Shown one piece after another: positions 52,212 through 63,479 of a stretch of 64,000 nt of DNA. The DNA comes from Lichina pygmaea (lineage: Eukaryota; Ascomycota; Lichinomycetes; Lichinales; Lichinaceae), in assembly GCA_963422465.1 (NCBI GenBank), contig OY730170.1, positions 1 to 64,000 of the forward strand. The letters run 5' to 3'. The translations under genes and the position numbers were made by a program. The notes under the pieces were generated by a model. That model saw nothing but the letters and a program-made list of their open reading frames with translations. It had not been told where the DNA came from and made no database searches. Numbering within the stretch: the first letter of the stretch is position 1; each line of letters starts with the position of its first letter.

Positions 52212-54180
52212 ATCATCTGACTATATAGTGCTCAGTTTTCAAGCTCAGCAAGCTGTGCTCACTTTACTCACTGTCAAGCCTGTCAAGCTGAGCTTGAAAA
52301 ACTGAATTTTTTATTTTTTTTTATTTGATTCTTACACTGGTAGTAGCTTTACAGCCATGCAGATCTTCTAGCTAATAGTGAACTCCTTCAGAAAATCTTT
52401 GAAGGGATAAAAACTGAAGGCAGGGTGTGACTAGGGAATGTAACAAAAGAAATCTTGAAGTTTCTGGTAAGAGAAGAGAATCTAGGTATTAGATTAGGAA
52501 TAGTGGAGTTTGAAAGCTAGATTAAGCTGGTTTAGTCTTTCCAAAGACATAAACCAGTACAAGAACTTCTGTAGTAGCTCTGGGTTTGAAATAATAGTGG
52601 TGAAGTCTTGGGGATTAAAAGAGACTTGTTGTCTTTGTCTTGAATAAAGAGAGCATGAAGAGGTGATATGTTTTGCAGTTTCTTCTGCTTGGCCACACAC
52701 ACATAGTGGGGTAGGGAAGTCAGGAACTCCAGCTCTGAAAAGAAAACTTGCCAGACCAATTCTTCCAGTCCTGATTTGCAGTAGCAGACTTGCCTCAGCT
52801 TTCTGTAACTCTTTGTAGAGCTTCAGATTGTTTTTGTGTGGCTTTTGACAGAAAGTCTGCCAGCCTGGATAACTTCTTCTTTTCTTCTCTTCCCATTAGT
52901 CTTCCCACTCTTTAGTAAAGAGCTTTTGTAGTTCTTTCTTTGAACTAGCCTGGTTAGTAGTTATTTGACTTAACCAAGTGAATTTCCACTTAGGAGAGAT
53001 AGTTGAGGATTCCTTTAAAAGTTTCTTTAAGAGAGAGGCATAGCTGGAAATAGTGGAAAAGATACTGTCAAGAAAGTATTTGAGAGGGGAGTTTTGAATA
53101 GAAGAAAGAAAACAGGCAGTGCAAAATTTAAAGTATAGGTCTAGAGGTAGAAGAAAAAGCTCACTCTCTAATAGAAAAGAAGGAGTGGCTTTGAAGGCAC
53201 CCCCAATAAGTCTTAGGCATCTGTTTTGAAATGAAACAAGAGAAGAGATATTGGAGGATTTTCTTAGAGAGTTAAACCAGATCCCCACTGCATAGCTCAG
53301 TAGAGATCTCAGTATAGCAGTGTACACCAGACATGATGTGTGAACTGGAAAGCCTCAAGTAGAATAGGAAGTTCTAGAAAGAGAAGAGAGTGCTTTCTGT
53401 GCTTTTTGAAGAATAATTCTCTGGTGTTTGTGCCAGCGGAGCTTTGCATCTAGGTACACTCCAAGTACTCGCACTTCTTCTTTTGGTTTGAGAATCACAT
53501 TCCCCAGTCTGAGCTTGAGCTGAAGATTGTCTGATCTTCTTCTGGAAAAATGAAGTATTTCATATTTCTCAGGAGAGAAGACTATTCCATGTCTTGCAGC
53601 CCATGATAGACATTTGAGGTGTGTGTTCTTTAACTTCAGAAGGTTACTTTTCAAGGAGTGACCAAAAGCAAGCAGATTTGTATCATCTGCAAACCCCAGG
53701 GCAGATACACCAGAAGAGGGAGTATGCACAGTCTCATGCAATTCAGAAATGTAGAATAGAAAAAGAATAGGGGATAATGGAGAACTTTGAGAAACTCCAC
53801 AATGAATAGGAATTGAACAAGACTCAGAATCATCAAAGACAAGAGTGGTAGAGCGCTTATCACAGAAGGAGTAGATCCAGGAAGCTAGCCAGGCAGGTAT
53901 TCATTTTCTTTTCAGAATTTGCTGTAGTATCTTGGGGAGAACTCTGTCATAGACTCCTGAGATATCCAGTGAGAGTAGGGATGCAACCATGCCTTCCTTC
54001 CAGACTTTTTCCACTTGGGAGGTTAGAAGGAAAAGTGCTGCTTCTGTGGATCTTCCTTTCCTAAAGCCCATCTGGATATCTGGCAATAGTCCAGCTTCTT
54101 CTGCTATCTTGCTTAGTCTGGCTGCAGCAATAGCTTCCATCAGCTTGCCTGTTGTGTTTAGCAGAGCTATAGAGCGCCAG

Positions 54181-54616
54181 GAGGGGCGGTATGGTGTAGC
54201 GGGAAGCTGGTGAGAGTTTCCCACTACGTGGCACCCATGACCCAGAACTAGTGGTGTCAGGCCTGGAGAACCTGACTAAACTAGTTGTCAGTTCAAATCT
54301 GACCCACCCCACATTCTGCCACAAAAACCCCCAAGATTCATAGAACTTGTCTAAGATGTACTCCTCGCAAGATGTATGAAAACCCCCAAGAAATAGCTCA
54401 CCCAATATCTGTCAAGATCCACAAAACCCTCATTACTGTGGTTTTCCTATTTCCTCTACGGGGTTTGGGGTTTTCCCACAGTACGTACACTACAAACCAC
54501 AGGGTGTACAGTAAATGCGTGAGGTCCCTGAGTCAAGTCTACCAGAGACAAAAATCCTTCAAGAAGTTCTGCATGGCTTAACAGCCCAATCAGTGTAAGA
54601 ATCAAATCAAATCAAA
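54181..54616 (+). mobile_element. SINE copy 3, 12-bp TSD
   Basis: TSD atagagcgccag (54169-54180) and atagggcgccag (54617-54628), one mismatch. The uninterrupted target can be read in the sister LINE at 19740-19752. A and B boxes and the (aatca)n tail are as in the other copies. It splits the RT region of composite 2. Confidence 0.92.
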
Positions 54617-55590
54617 ATAGGGCGCCAGACTTTAGCTTGATTGTAGGTTCCCTTGCCAGGTTTCCTCAAGCAGACTGTTTTTGCACTCTTAAATCTTTCA
54701 GGGAAGTACTCCAGTTTCCAGCATGTTGAAGTCAGAATAGCTAGAGCTTGGCAGAACCTAGGCCCCAGAGCTCTCAGAAATCCATTTGGCAGCTTATCTC
54801 TCCCTCCTGCTGTGAAAGGTTTCTTCTTGGCCAGAATTTGCTCCACTTCTTCACATGTTACCTCCTGGGAGAGCTGTATCTCAGAGATAGTCTGGGAGCT
54901 TTCTGAGCCTGGTTCTGGAACTAGAGCTTTTGGAAAGAACTGCTGTGAGAAGGCTTTAGTCTTTTCCTCAAAGGTTTTGGCTATTCCTTCTTGTGTTTCC
55001 AGGTCAGGAACCAGAGGAAGATCAGGAGTCTTGTTGGCTTTGGACTTTCCCCACTTTGCAAGCTTCCAGAACTTTGAAGAGCTGGCCAGCTCATGGATTT
55101 GGTGTCTGAAAGTGTTCTGTTTTCTATCTCTGACTGCCTTTTTCTTGAGCTTAGTTGCTTGCTCAAGTTCCTCTTGACTTGCTTGCCTTTTTTGCACTTT
55201 TCTTCTTACTCTTCTTTCCTCTTTAACCTTGTTTTGGATCTCTTGATTCCACCAGAGAACTGAGTGGCCAGATTGCTTCTGGAGCTGTGTGGATTTGCTT
55301 GCTATTTCTTGGAGAAAGTTGTCAAGATACTCCAAGTACTCATCCACTTCATATTTGTCTTGGAAGTGGAAGGGCAGGTGTAGCTTCTCACACTCTACTC
55401 TTGCAAGGTTTGAGTCCAGTGTTCTCCAGTTTCTTTCTGGTTTCCAGATTTTCCTTGGAGGATCCAGGTCCAGGCAGGTTAGTACAGGTCTGTGGTCAGA
55501 CCCATGAAAGAACTGAAGAGCCACTTTAGAGAAAATCAGAGAGTTAGAAAGAGAAGAAGAAATAAAAGACAGATCAATAGCAGAACATGG

Positions 55591-56714
55591 CCACAGTTGA
55601 GCTATGCCGAGACATAGCGCAGAGTCGACATCCCGTGCAGGGTCTCTGCCACACTTCCCCGCAGTCCTGAGGTCTTTTGCGCTCTGCCGTGTACACTCAC
55701 CCCTAGGTCCTGCTTCAGAGCACTGGGTTGCCAGCCCGGAGCCCACACTCCAACTGCAGTTTGCTTCTTGAGCCTGTCATTTGCAGCCTGAGCCTGCACT
55801 CTGTACAGACTGGCATGCGCTTCTGTCCTCTCGGGCCATATAGACAGTCTTGTAGTAGGCCCAGACCCTACTGCCTTCACTGCCATTATATGCCACGCCC
55901 CGCAGCTCTCGCTGTTTCACGTTATCTCTGTAGATCTCTTGTACAGAGGCCAACCATGCCTCGCAGACTCTACGGACTCTGCAGGCTATGCCAGCACCTG
56001 CAGGACCACCTTTCCAGCCCACTAACCAAGTAGGGAGAAGTCTCCGTCTGCCCGCTGTCGCCTGTGGGACCCCGGATGTACGTGGTGGCCCACTGGAGAA
56101 CCTCCAGTGCCCTAGCCCTGGTCTGTAGGTGGCCTGAAGAGAATCCGTGGCAAGACCTTAGGCAAAACCATCAAGCCAGCACTTTGACTATCACACAGCC
56201 CTTAGGTACTGGAGTGGTGGAAACTCTTCGTGCCACCTGCTCACCTTCTTTAACATGTAGTCCCTGTTCAATTAACAACACCGCGGTACAGACATCACTC
56301 CCCTCCTAGAACAAGATCCTTGATGCATCAGCTGCTGGAGACTCTGCCAGAAGGGGGGTGTGTGATAGGAACTCCTCTTGTCTACTCCAGAGGTGCTCTG
56401 TCAGGTGTCTAGACTTCACATCCACCAGTTGCAAGGCTGGCTTCAGGCTGTAGCGTACACAGTAGACATCTGTCGGGTGGTTTTCATAACCAGTTTGGTC
56501 GAAGTCCTCTGTTCTGCTGATGTCACTTCACGGGGGTGTCCAGAGTGCCTGCACAACACCTCCGGTGGCCTGTCACTCCACAGGCACCAGCAGCTCGACT
56601 GGTGACTCAATTAGCTCTCAGTGCAGCGACTACAAGCAGCTTGGGAGACTGCCTGCCATCGCTGCCCTGAGGTTCCCAGCCTGCACCACGTGGAGGTTTG
56701 AGTCTTCGCAGGCC
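55591..56714 (-). repeat. WEIRD-like 1.12-kb module, copy 2
   Basis: Same span and termini as 50005-51125. On the minus strand it begins ggcctgcgaagactcaaacc next to the TSD and ends gctcaactgtgg, joined to ccatgttctgc of the LINE. Differences from copy 1 are mostly transitions. Its origin is unknown. Confidence 0.85.
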
Positions 56715-56966
56715 TGAAAAACTGAATACATATGTATACTGTGTCAAGCTGGTCAAGCTGTGCTTGAAAAGCTTGCTGCATATACACACTGTGTCAAGCA
56801 ACCTCTGGTCAGTCTTGACAGTCACATGATTATCTTCTGTGTTGTACTGCTTAGTACTTCTGTTCAGTATCCTGTCTGCTGCTTTTGTGAGTATAAAGAC
56901 TGTATTCCTTCTGGGTTGTAACACTATCCTTCTCTCTTTCTTTTATTGTCTTGATAAAACCTGGTC

Positions 56967-57373
56967 ATACCTCTGAAATCATGTGTAACTCTTAGCTAAA
57001 AGTAGCTTACTGCTCAGATCTGTGATCAGAACTTTGCATTATCTATTCTCTGCAACTTCTGTGTTCTCTGTAGTCAACTATGTTTCCAAATACCAGAAGA
57101 GAACAGTAAATTGAAGTGTGCCAAGTGCACTTGTTGTGGGAAGTCTTGTGTCTCTCTGTTCTGGGGTTCCCTGAACATAGCCCAGGATAACTTTTGTGAA
57201 GGCCTGGCTACTGACAAGGTAAAGTGAGATGTGCTCTTCAAACAGCTTGCTAAGTTGCAGGCCTGTCTCTCAAAAGTAGAAGGTGTTGGAAGAGACTAAG
57301 AGTTGTGCAAAGCAGAAGTTTCAGTGTCTGGTGAAAGAGATAGAGTTGGATGGTGAGAATTTGACTGTGACAG
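56967..57373 (+). pseudogene. Antisense Zn2Cys6 ORF remnant of the gypsy-1-like element
   Basis: Aligns with 25529-25933. The start ATG is ATA and several codons are now stops. Even so, the six cluster Cys are all still readable, with spacing C-x2-C-x6-C-x11-C-x2-C-x6-C (CNFCVLCSQLC ... CAKCTCCGKSC, 57051-57150). Confidence 0.75.
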
Positions 57374-57599
57374 TTATTGATATATCTTTTCTGCAGGCTA
57401 AGTTCCTCAGTCCTGCTCCTACTGGAACTGTCACAGAAGAAGCTGGCAGTTTGCAAGGTTCTTGAGTGGTTCCCAGGTATTTTCTGAGTCTCGGTATCTT
57501 TTCCACTTGATGAAGTATCACTGACTTTTCCTAGCCAGAATTTATTCAACTTTGAATTCTTGTTTCTCTTCAGACTGGTAATGAAATATCTTCTGCAAG

Positions 57600-57886
57600 T
57601 GTAAGAGCACTAGAGTCTCAGCAGGACAGAGTTGTGATGAAGGCCTGTTCCCTAGGTGGCTACTGAAAGGTGCCTGGAAGATGTTGTCAAGTAAACCTGT
57701 AGAGTATCACTTAATAGATAGAAACTGACAACTGGCCTCTCAACTAGTGTCAGGGGGGAGGCCGGCTTATATGAATCTCACCTAATGATCATGTGACTTG
57801 GTACATACATGTCACATGACTGCTAAGTGAGATAACATGCAGCCAACCCTAGTCAGGTGCTCACACAAGCTGTGCAGCTTCTGACA
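57600..57886. repeat. Solo LTR of another family, 5-bp TSD
   Basis: 287 bp, TGTAAGAG...TCTGACA, flanked by GCAAG (57595-57599 and 57887-57891) and absent from the matching site of gypsy-1 (about 26160). It contains a TATA-like ggcttatatgaa and an inverted repeat around atgtgac/gtcacat (57790-57825). It is left by LTR-LTR recombination. Confidence 0.85.
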
Positions 57887-58338
57887 GCAAGGGTGTGCTC
57901 TGGTCAGCTGGTTCAATTATTAAGATATCAATGAAAGTTTGGATGGACTCTGGCATCTCTTGGTAGTTGTATCTTGATGTTGACTAGTCCTGTTCTTTCT
58001 TCAACTAAAAATAGTCTGATCTTGATGTTGTCAAGTTTCTTTATCTTTGGCTTCTTTGTTTTTCAACTTTTTGTGAGAAGGTAGACTTTATCTCTTTTCT
58101 TCAGCTGAGATGCTATTTTTGACTTCTTGTCTATTTAGTGCTGCATTATGTCTGAGGTCTGTTAAAGCTAGTGTGTTATCATTACATATGTTTGCTATAG
58201 TAGCTTGCTGTGCTGGAGTACTTTCTCCATGTTTGGTGAAGCTTTTTGTAGCATTCTGATGTTTGCATGTCACCCAAAATTTGCAAAGAATAGTGATTCC
58301 TTTGTTGAATCTGATCTGTGCTAGTTAATTGCCAGCTG

Positions 58339-58704
58339 ACTCTTCATGATCTCTTTATTCAAGTCAAAGACAGCAAGCTCCTTTTAATTCTCAAAATTTC
58401 ACTTCTATTATTTCAAACCCAGAGCTTCTACAGAAGTTTCTATACTGGTTCATGTCTTTGAAAAGACTGAACCAGTTTAATCTGGCTTTCAAACTCTACT
58501 ATTCACACTCTAATATCTAGAAGTCTTCTTTCTACCAGTCACTACAAGATTTCCTTTTGCTACATCCTCTAGTCACCCCCAGTCTTCAGTTTTTATTCCT
58601 CTAAAGGTTTTCTCAAGAAAATCACTCTTAGCTAGAAGATCTACATGGCTGAAAAGCTACTATCAGTGTAAGAATCAAATAAAAAAATAAAAATAAAAAT
58701 ATAA
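58339..58704 (+). mobile_element. LINE 3' fragment, 12-bp TSD
   Basis: TSD aattgccagctg at 58327-58338 and 58705-58716. Covers the C-terminal end of ORF2 (FNSQNFTSIISNPELLQKF type), the 3' UTR and an (aaaat)n tail. It is inserted into the decayed integrase. Confidence 0.92.
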
Positions 58705-59126
58705 AATTGCCAGCTGTGCCACTGGTAATAGTTGTACTCAATTGCTGTGGATGTGATTGATGTAATACCACAAGTAAGTCTCCAGAACTTGATTTACTCA
58801 CTCTGTCTGGCTGTCTGTTCATGGATAATAGACTGTAGACATCTTAGGTTTTGTTTCTATAGCTGTACTGATTGTTCTCCAGTAGTTAGATGTGGAGAGT
58901 TTGTCTCTGTCAGTAATAATCATGATCAGAACTCTGTGGTCTCTGACCAATCTGTCCAGTAAGAGATGTTCTAATTGCTGTATAGGTCTTCTTGAATAGT
59001 ACTACTATTAGATATTTTGTGAATCTGTCCACTATCACCATGATTGAGTTGTAAGTGATTCCTGTCACAGAGTCTTTGGACTTGAGTAACTTTGTGATAA
59101 AGTCTATTGACACATCTTCCTATAAG

Positions 59127-59330
59127 TAGACTTTCTGGTATCTTGTTCACAGAAGAGAATTCCTGGAAACCTACAGAGTATTTCAGTAAAGAAGCAATCA
59201 CAAAGCTGGAGGTGTTCCACCAGGAAAATCCAAGAAAGCCAAAGCTGAAGAAGAAAACAGTCTGAGCTCAAGGAAAGACTGCAAAGCAAGAGAAGACTGC
59301 AGAGCAGGAGAAGCCACATTGCTAGCCACC
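59127..59330 (+). pseudogene. gypsy-4 chromodomain C-terminus
   Basis: A short plus-strand frame, ENSWKPTEYFSKEAITKLEV with VFHQENPRKPKLKKK after it, resembles the end of the gypsy-2 chromodomain (NSWEPTENFSPATNEKLRSF). Upstream pol is missing. It defines the orientation of a fourth gypsy-type element whose 3' end runs to 60195. Confidence 0.7.
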
Positions 59331-59336
59331 TATACC

Positions 59337-59774
59337 TCAATCTGCTCCTGCTTCTTGATGGACTGCAGCTCTGAAGAGAACAACTCTTTCTCCCAAGAAG
59401 AAAGAAGACTGAGCTGTTTGCAAAGATGGAGACAACAACACCAAAGAGAACAATAACTCTTGAAAGTCTTCTGCACTAATTCCTGTCTTGTGCAAGGCAA
59501 CTTTGATATCTAACTTCTTATTCTCAACCTTCCCCAACTCCTGCTGCAAGCAATCACACTTGCAAGCAACATGATCCTAATCTGACCAAGTGACAACCTT
59601 GTCACAGTGAAGATTCTTCTCCACACAACAAGTACACAGATTCAACAATACCTCTATCTGGCATAGAAGACCAGCCAAGCAACAGTGACAGTATAGAGAA
59701 AGTGACTCCATCAGAACACAGGTAATCTCAACTGCAAGACAACAACAACAGTGAGAATTAGACTGCTTAGGCAT
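59337..59774 (-). pseudogene. Antisense Zn2Cys6 ORF of gypsy-4, one stop
   Basis: A 145-codon frame with one TAG (59576-59574, probably from CAG), running against the element between chromodomain and LTR. Cys positions 31, 38, 47, 50 and 57 fall exactly where gypsy-2 has them; position 28 is Tyr (TAC, from TGC by G to A). A charged, Leu-rich stretch follows (LQQELGKVENKKLDIKVAL). It is the third lineage with this arrangement. Confidence 0.7.
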
Positions 59775-59824
59775 AGTAAGAAGTGAGAAGATTCTGGGAC
59801 AGAACTATTGGAGGGAGAAGGTGG

Positions 59825-60195
59825 TGTTACAGCCAAGATCACAGGATCTTGCTGACACAGAACAACCATGGTCTGAACAGAAGAACTATCGGACTGGTTG
59901 CTCTGCTTGACCTGCTTGACCTGCTTGACCTGATCAAACAGGGCAGGCAGGGCAGGCAGGCAGGGCACAATACCCCTCTGCAGAGAACCCCCCCCCCCCC
60001 CCCCCCCTCCAGAGGCTTCTGTATATAAGAGCACCCAGACAGCCGGGGAGAATAGCTCTCCAGACTGAACACACTATAGCAACAACAATAGCAAGAAAGT
60101 TACCCACCTTGCTATTCATCTATTGAGTCCCTGTCCTCCTTACCCAGACGTGCGGACCAACCACATTCTGTGTGAACGTGGCCTGGCCCTTAACA
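59825..60195 (+). repeat. gypsy-4 3' LTR
   Basis: tgttacagccaag to ggcccttaaca, 371 bp, preceded by the polypurine tract ttggagggagaaggtgg. Related to the gypsy-2 LTR (gtatataagagc, ttgctattcatctattgag), but with a run of about 19 C at 59990-60007. Confidence 0.85.
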
Positions 60196-60705
60196 TGTGG
60201 CTGTTAGTCAGTGTTCTTATCCTGTCCAGAAGCTCTATCCTGGCTACCCAGCAGATGCCTACAGCTTTGGCGGGGTCTCTGATCTGCACTACCAGACTCT
60301 TGAGCTTTTGGTGTGCTGGCTGTGGTGGGTCTCAGTGTAGGCTGGGACTCTTGGTCAGAGTGCTGGTGTTGCCTTGGCGGGCTGCTGCTGTGTAGAAGTC
60401 TTGGGGTTTGGCAATGTCGAGCTTCTTCTCTGTGCAGAGGACTACATCCAGGATGTTCTGAAGAGTAGACTTCGGGGTTGGGGTCACTGCGGTGTCGGTG
60501 CTCTGGGGGGGAACCGGGGTCACGGTGGCGCTGCTGGTTGTGAACTATTCGACGATATTTATCAGAGTTTTCAAGTCTTCTTCTCCTAGCCTGGGGCTTG
60601 CTTCTTCTCCTAGCTTGACTGCTTCTAGATGTGCTACGACACGCTGGTGTAGTGCTTGCACCTCACTGGTGGTGAGTGGGCGTGGTGGCAGCATTTTCTA
60701 TGACA
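60196..60705 (-). pseudogene. 5' part of another Tad-like LINE ORF1
   Basis: The minus-strand frame, with two stops, reads LPPRPLTTSEVQALHQRVVA, then DFYTAAARQGN, then LVVQIRDPAKAVGICWV. The xYAxAAR...VxIxDPA layout is typical of Tad-clade ORF1 proteins but differs in sequence from the ORF1 at 36523. It is cut by the gypsy-4 LTR on the left. Confidence 0.45.
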
Positions 60706-60727
60706 GATATTAGAAGACTTCTAGTAA

Positions 60728-61887
60728 TTAGTACCAAGAACATAAGACTTGCGGAAGAACTTGCACGCCGCCGGTACTACCACTGCTCCCCGACGAAGTC
60801 GCACTTGTGCCCTCGGCAGCGACCGTTCTTGCCGCGACTGATATGGCGGGACCAGACGCCCCCATAGCGCCTTGATGGCCGTATCCGGCCGCCATCGAGC
60901 CGATATGCCCCGCGTCGTGATGCGAACTGTTTCCGACACCCGCTCGGAAGCCAGCAGCGTGCGCGGCCACCAAACCCTTGCCTTCGACCCCCGCCTCCAC
61001 GCCAGCGGCAAAGCCAGCGAGAGTTGCTGCCCCCTCACCGTCGATGGAGAGGTGGGTAGCGGCCGACCTGGCGGCCGCAACGAGAGCTCCGACCGTAGCG
61101 GAGGCATGAGACCCGGTGGTGGGGGCGGGCGAGTCCCTGGCGGGGGCGGCAGGGGGTGGCAGGGGCAGGGGAGGCGCCGGCAGGGGTGGGGGCGGGGGTG
61201 AGAGTAGCACTGGCCGGGGTCTGCGGCGCTGCTCCTGCGTCGGCGGTGGTGGTGCCGCCTCCATCCGGTCCGACCTCGCCCATCTCCACATCGGGAGTCT
61301 GCTCCTTTAGCTTCCTCCTCAGCCATCACTTGCTACAATTGAACCGAAGAATGTGTCAGCCAAGGAACGAGAGTATAGAATCGAGGCAACGGTGTAGGAT
61401 GAAGTGGAGGATAAGGAAAAACAATCTTTCTCGCAATTTCTTCTTCGACTTCTTCGACATGCCGGACCACACTTTTATGCCGACACCTCCGACCGCTGAG
61501 ATTGTTGCCCCGGCCAAGCTACCGGCTGATTTGATTATCTCGTGTTGTTCGAGTACCATGGTTGATCTTTGCTCGAGAAGCAAAGACGGAAACAAGGATG
61601 TAGGAACAGAAACTCGTTTACCAAGAAATCTTTGCTAACTCCGCTTCCGTAAGGAGCGACTGTCGTACTGACTTAGCAAATTAGCGTAGACATGAAACAA
61701 ACATATCGATCAGATTGTTTTTCATACTCACTGCTAACAATTTTTTGACCTGTCCTTCAAGAACTGTCGTTTTGTTGAGTGAGTCGTACGAAGGAGGTGG
61801 ACCTTCATGGCTATAATTGTGCAATGTGCGAGGAGGACTACTTCCATGTTCTACGGTAGCATTGGAATGGAAACTTGCAGTATGCAT
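60728..61887 (-). pseudogene. Unrecognised host gene, several exons, possibly truncated at the 3' end
   Basis: Exon 1 (61887-61732) reads MHTASFHSNA and includes a PPxY-type motif, GPPPSYDSL. A clean intron (61731-61635, GTGAGT..TAG) joins in frame to exon 2 from 61634 (QRFLGKRVSV ... AGSLAGATISAVGGVGIKVW, then SKKSKKK). The junction to the GC-rich Pro/Ala/Gly region (about 61326-60728) could not be resolved, and a frame change occurs in its C-rich part near 61180. The 3' end runs into LINE sequence at about 60725. A PPxY motif can bind WW domains; no function is assigned. It could be functional if the lesions are splicing effects. Confidence 0.45.
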
Positions 61888-63246
61888 GCTGGATTCGGGC
61901 CGAGAGGTCCTCGGTCTGTGGTGGAAGATCTGGACTCCGATCTGCGATGGTATCGGGTTGGAAGATCTTGCATCTAGCTTGGGAAAGTCTAGAATCCACC
62001 TCGAATCTGGGTCTTGAGTCTGGCTGGAATATCTCGAATCTGGCTTGAGATGGTCTAGGATCCGGGCTGGAGATACCTCATGAAGGAGACTCTCACGTTA
62101 AAGCGGAAACATGGACTTAGTCTACAGGTTAATGTTCCTTGATGGATTGGGTCCTTGCTCATGGAGCGAGCTTTCTGGCCACTGTAGCTAATGAAAAGAG
62201 AGATGTTACGACTCTATATAGGGAGATAGGATCACGTGAAAGAGGTTGGTTACATGAAATGAACATGTAGACTAACTCTATCGCGAAATAGGGGGAACCC
62301 TACGTATTTCTTTAGAATATGTACATACGTATTGCAGGGAAGAAGGACGATGGTGAGAGGATGGGAGGACAGAAGGGGAGGACAGGAGGCGAGGTGAGGT
62401 TCAGCGCTTCAGCCGGCGCTCTTTTGCTGAATCAGCTGATAGAAGATCATCTGTGTTGTCGGTCAGGTGTATGGAGTACAGGTTGGTGCGCTGATATCAC
62501 ACAATTTCCTCTGGTAGCTTCTACCCAAATATGACCGGAGGATACCTGACTCTCAAAAGTACAAGCTACTAGCAAAAACTTTGTCTCGCACCTTCCGTAC
62601 AGATAGGCACGACGCCAGCACTACGTACTCGGCACATAAAGTATGTACTTGTACGTCAGTCGTGTAAGTACGTGTGAGGCTGGTGTGTAGAAATAACAGA
62701 GCTTATACTAGCACCTTCTACACAGGTTTCCCGAGAGATAGCTGAGTAGCAAGAGTAGAAGTGAGCAGCAAAGCTCTGTCAGTTCTGCGCACCGACTTTT
62801 GAACTGTACGTATGTGACTTGTACTTTTCATTACGTACTGGTGGCGTGGGCGGTACGGCGGGAGGTACGTACTCAATGTACAAAAATCACTGACGGGTAT
62901 ACGTTACGTACCTACGTATAAGTACTTCCGTAGGGGCGCACACAACGGTACGGTACAACACCACGTGACCACCAAAGAAATCTCGTATATAACCGACAAA
63001 TGATCACCTCCATTCCAAAAGAATATCAACGCACCGAACCCTTGTCGTCACTTTACCTGAGGTGCTCCAACTTATCCTCTTGCGCCGTTCTGGCGCGGAG
63101 AGGAAGGCGAGGGGCACTGTCAGTAGGAAGGTGACCATTGAAGCTTGTGCGGAGAGCAAAATAAAAACAGCGGTGGTTTTTCGCTAGCAGCACCTTCTCT
63201 CTATGCCCCGCTCTGTTCGACTGAAGTTGGGCCTGTGGCTGTGCTG
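61888..63246. other. Host intergenic region with a GTAC-rich tract
   Basis: No convincing gene. 61905-62060 has repeated ctggattcgg / tctcgaatctggc phrases (short degenerate repeats). 62585-62945 is a second dense GTAC/TACGTA tract like 12360-12875. A possible TATA (cgtatataaccg, 62982-62993) lies near the right edge. The remainder is unremarkable. Confidence 0.5.
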
Positions 63247-63479
63247 TTAGATAGTTTCCGCTGAAATGAGAGAATGAGTCAAAGGAGGGGAAGAGCGAGG
63301 GCAAGAGCGTAGTGTTGGGTACGAAAATGTTCGTGGACGACTGACCGATGAGCCTTGCATTGGCAGAGGCATCGATAATGCTTCGAGTAGCTTGATCCCG
63401 GTTGTGTTGCTGGGCCGCGTATTGAAGCTGCTGGCTGGCGGGGCTGGGGATGGCTTGTCTGTGTGTAGATCCCAACACC
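63247..63479 (-). CDS. Last two exons of an unrecognised gene
   Basis: The minus strand reads (acceptor cttgtcag) VLGSTHRQAIPSPASQQLQ, continues to ANARLI, then a GTCAGT..CAG intron (63345-63261, with a tgac branch) and AETI-stop. The Gln/Ala/Ser-rich sequence and good splice signals make this plausible. Upstream exons between 63500 and 63870 could not be fixed; candidates end at GTAAGC near 63747. No known domain. Confidence 0.4.

Larger units (their letters stand above)
52308..56714 (-). mobile_element. Composite retroelement 2: longer LINE part fused to the 1.12-kb module, 13-bp TSD
   Basis: TSD tgaaaaactgaat at 52295-52307 and 56715-56727. Minus-strand order: 1.12-kb module 56714-55591, then LINE subfamily A from within the endonuclease (PCS-AIDLSF, 55590) to the tail near 52310, interrupted by a SINE. 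The LINE breakpoint differs from that of composite 1, while the module breakpoint is the same. A frame crosses the junction into the endonuclease (55746-54607), probably by chance. Confidence 0.9.
51532..56923 (-). repeat. gypsy-1-like LTR split by a SINE and a LINE composite
   Basis: The LTR starts tgttgtagtctgtactgt (51532) and ends gttgtaaca (56923). Removing SINE 51776-52211 and composite 52308-56714, each with one TSD copy, restores a continuous LTR of about 520 bp. It is the 3' LTR of the decayed minus-strand gypsy-1-like element to the right. Many G-to-A and C-to-T differences from 24942-25485 show age and RIP-like decay. Confidence 0.85.
56924..59126 (-). pseudogene. gypsy-1-like element, decayed 3' end (antisense ORF, chromodomain, integrase)
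   Basis: Follows gypsy-1 from its LTR inwards: antisense ORF remnant (56967-57373), chromodomain and integrase C-terminus (57460-58330), integrase core to about 59120 (TKLLKSKDSVTGITYN, near 59100). It is interrupted by a solo LTR (57600-57886) and a LINE fragment (58339-58704). Stops are dense and AT content is high. The right end joins a different element at about 59126. Confidence 0.82.

Noticed and set aside
54607-55746. Chimeric protein joining the 1.12-kb module to the LINE endonuclease
   Set aside because: The frame crosses the junction, but the module part has no coding signal and lacks the equivalent in copy 1. Chance fusion is more likely.
59980-60010. Run of about 19 C as a functional motif
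   Set aside because: It occupies the place of the G-run in the related gypsy-2 LTR; homopolymer length there probably reflects slippage or sequencing error.
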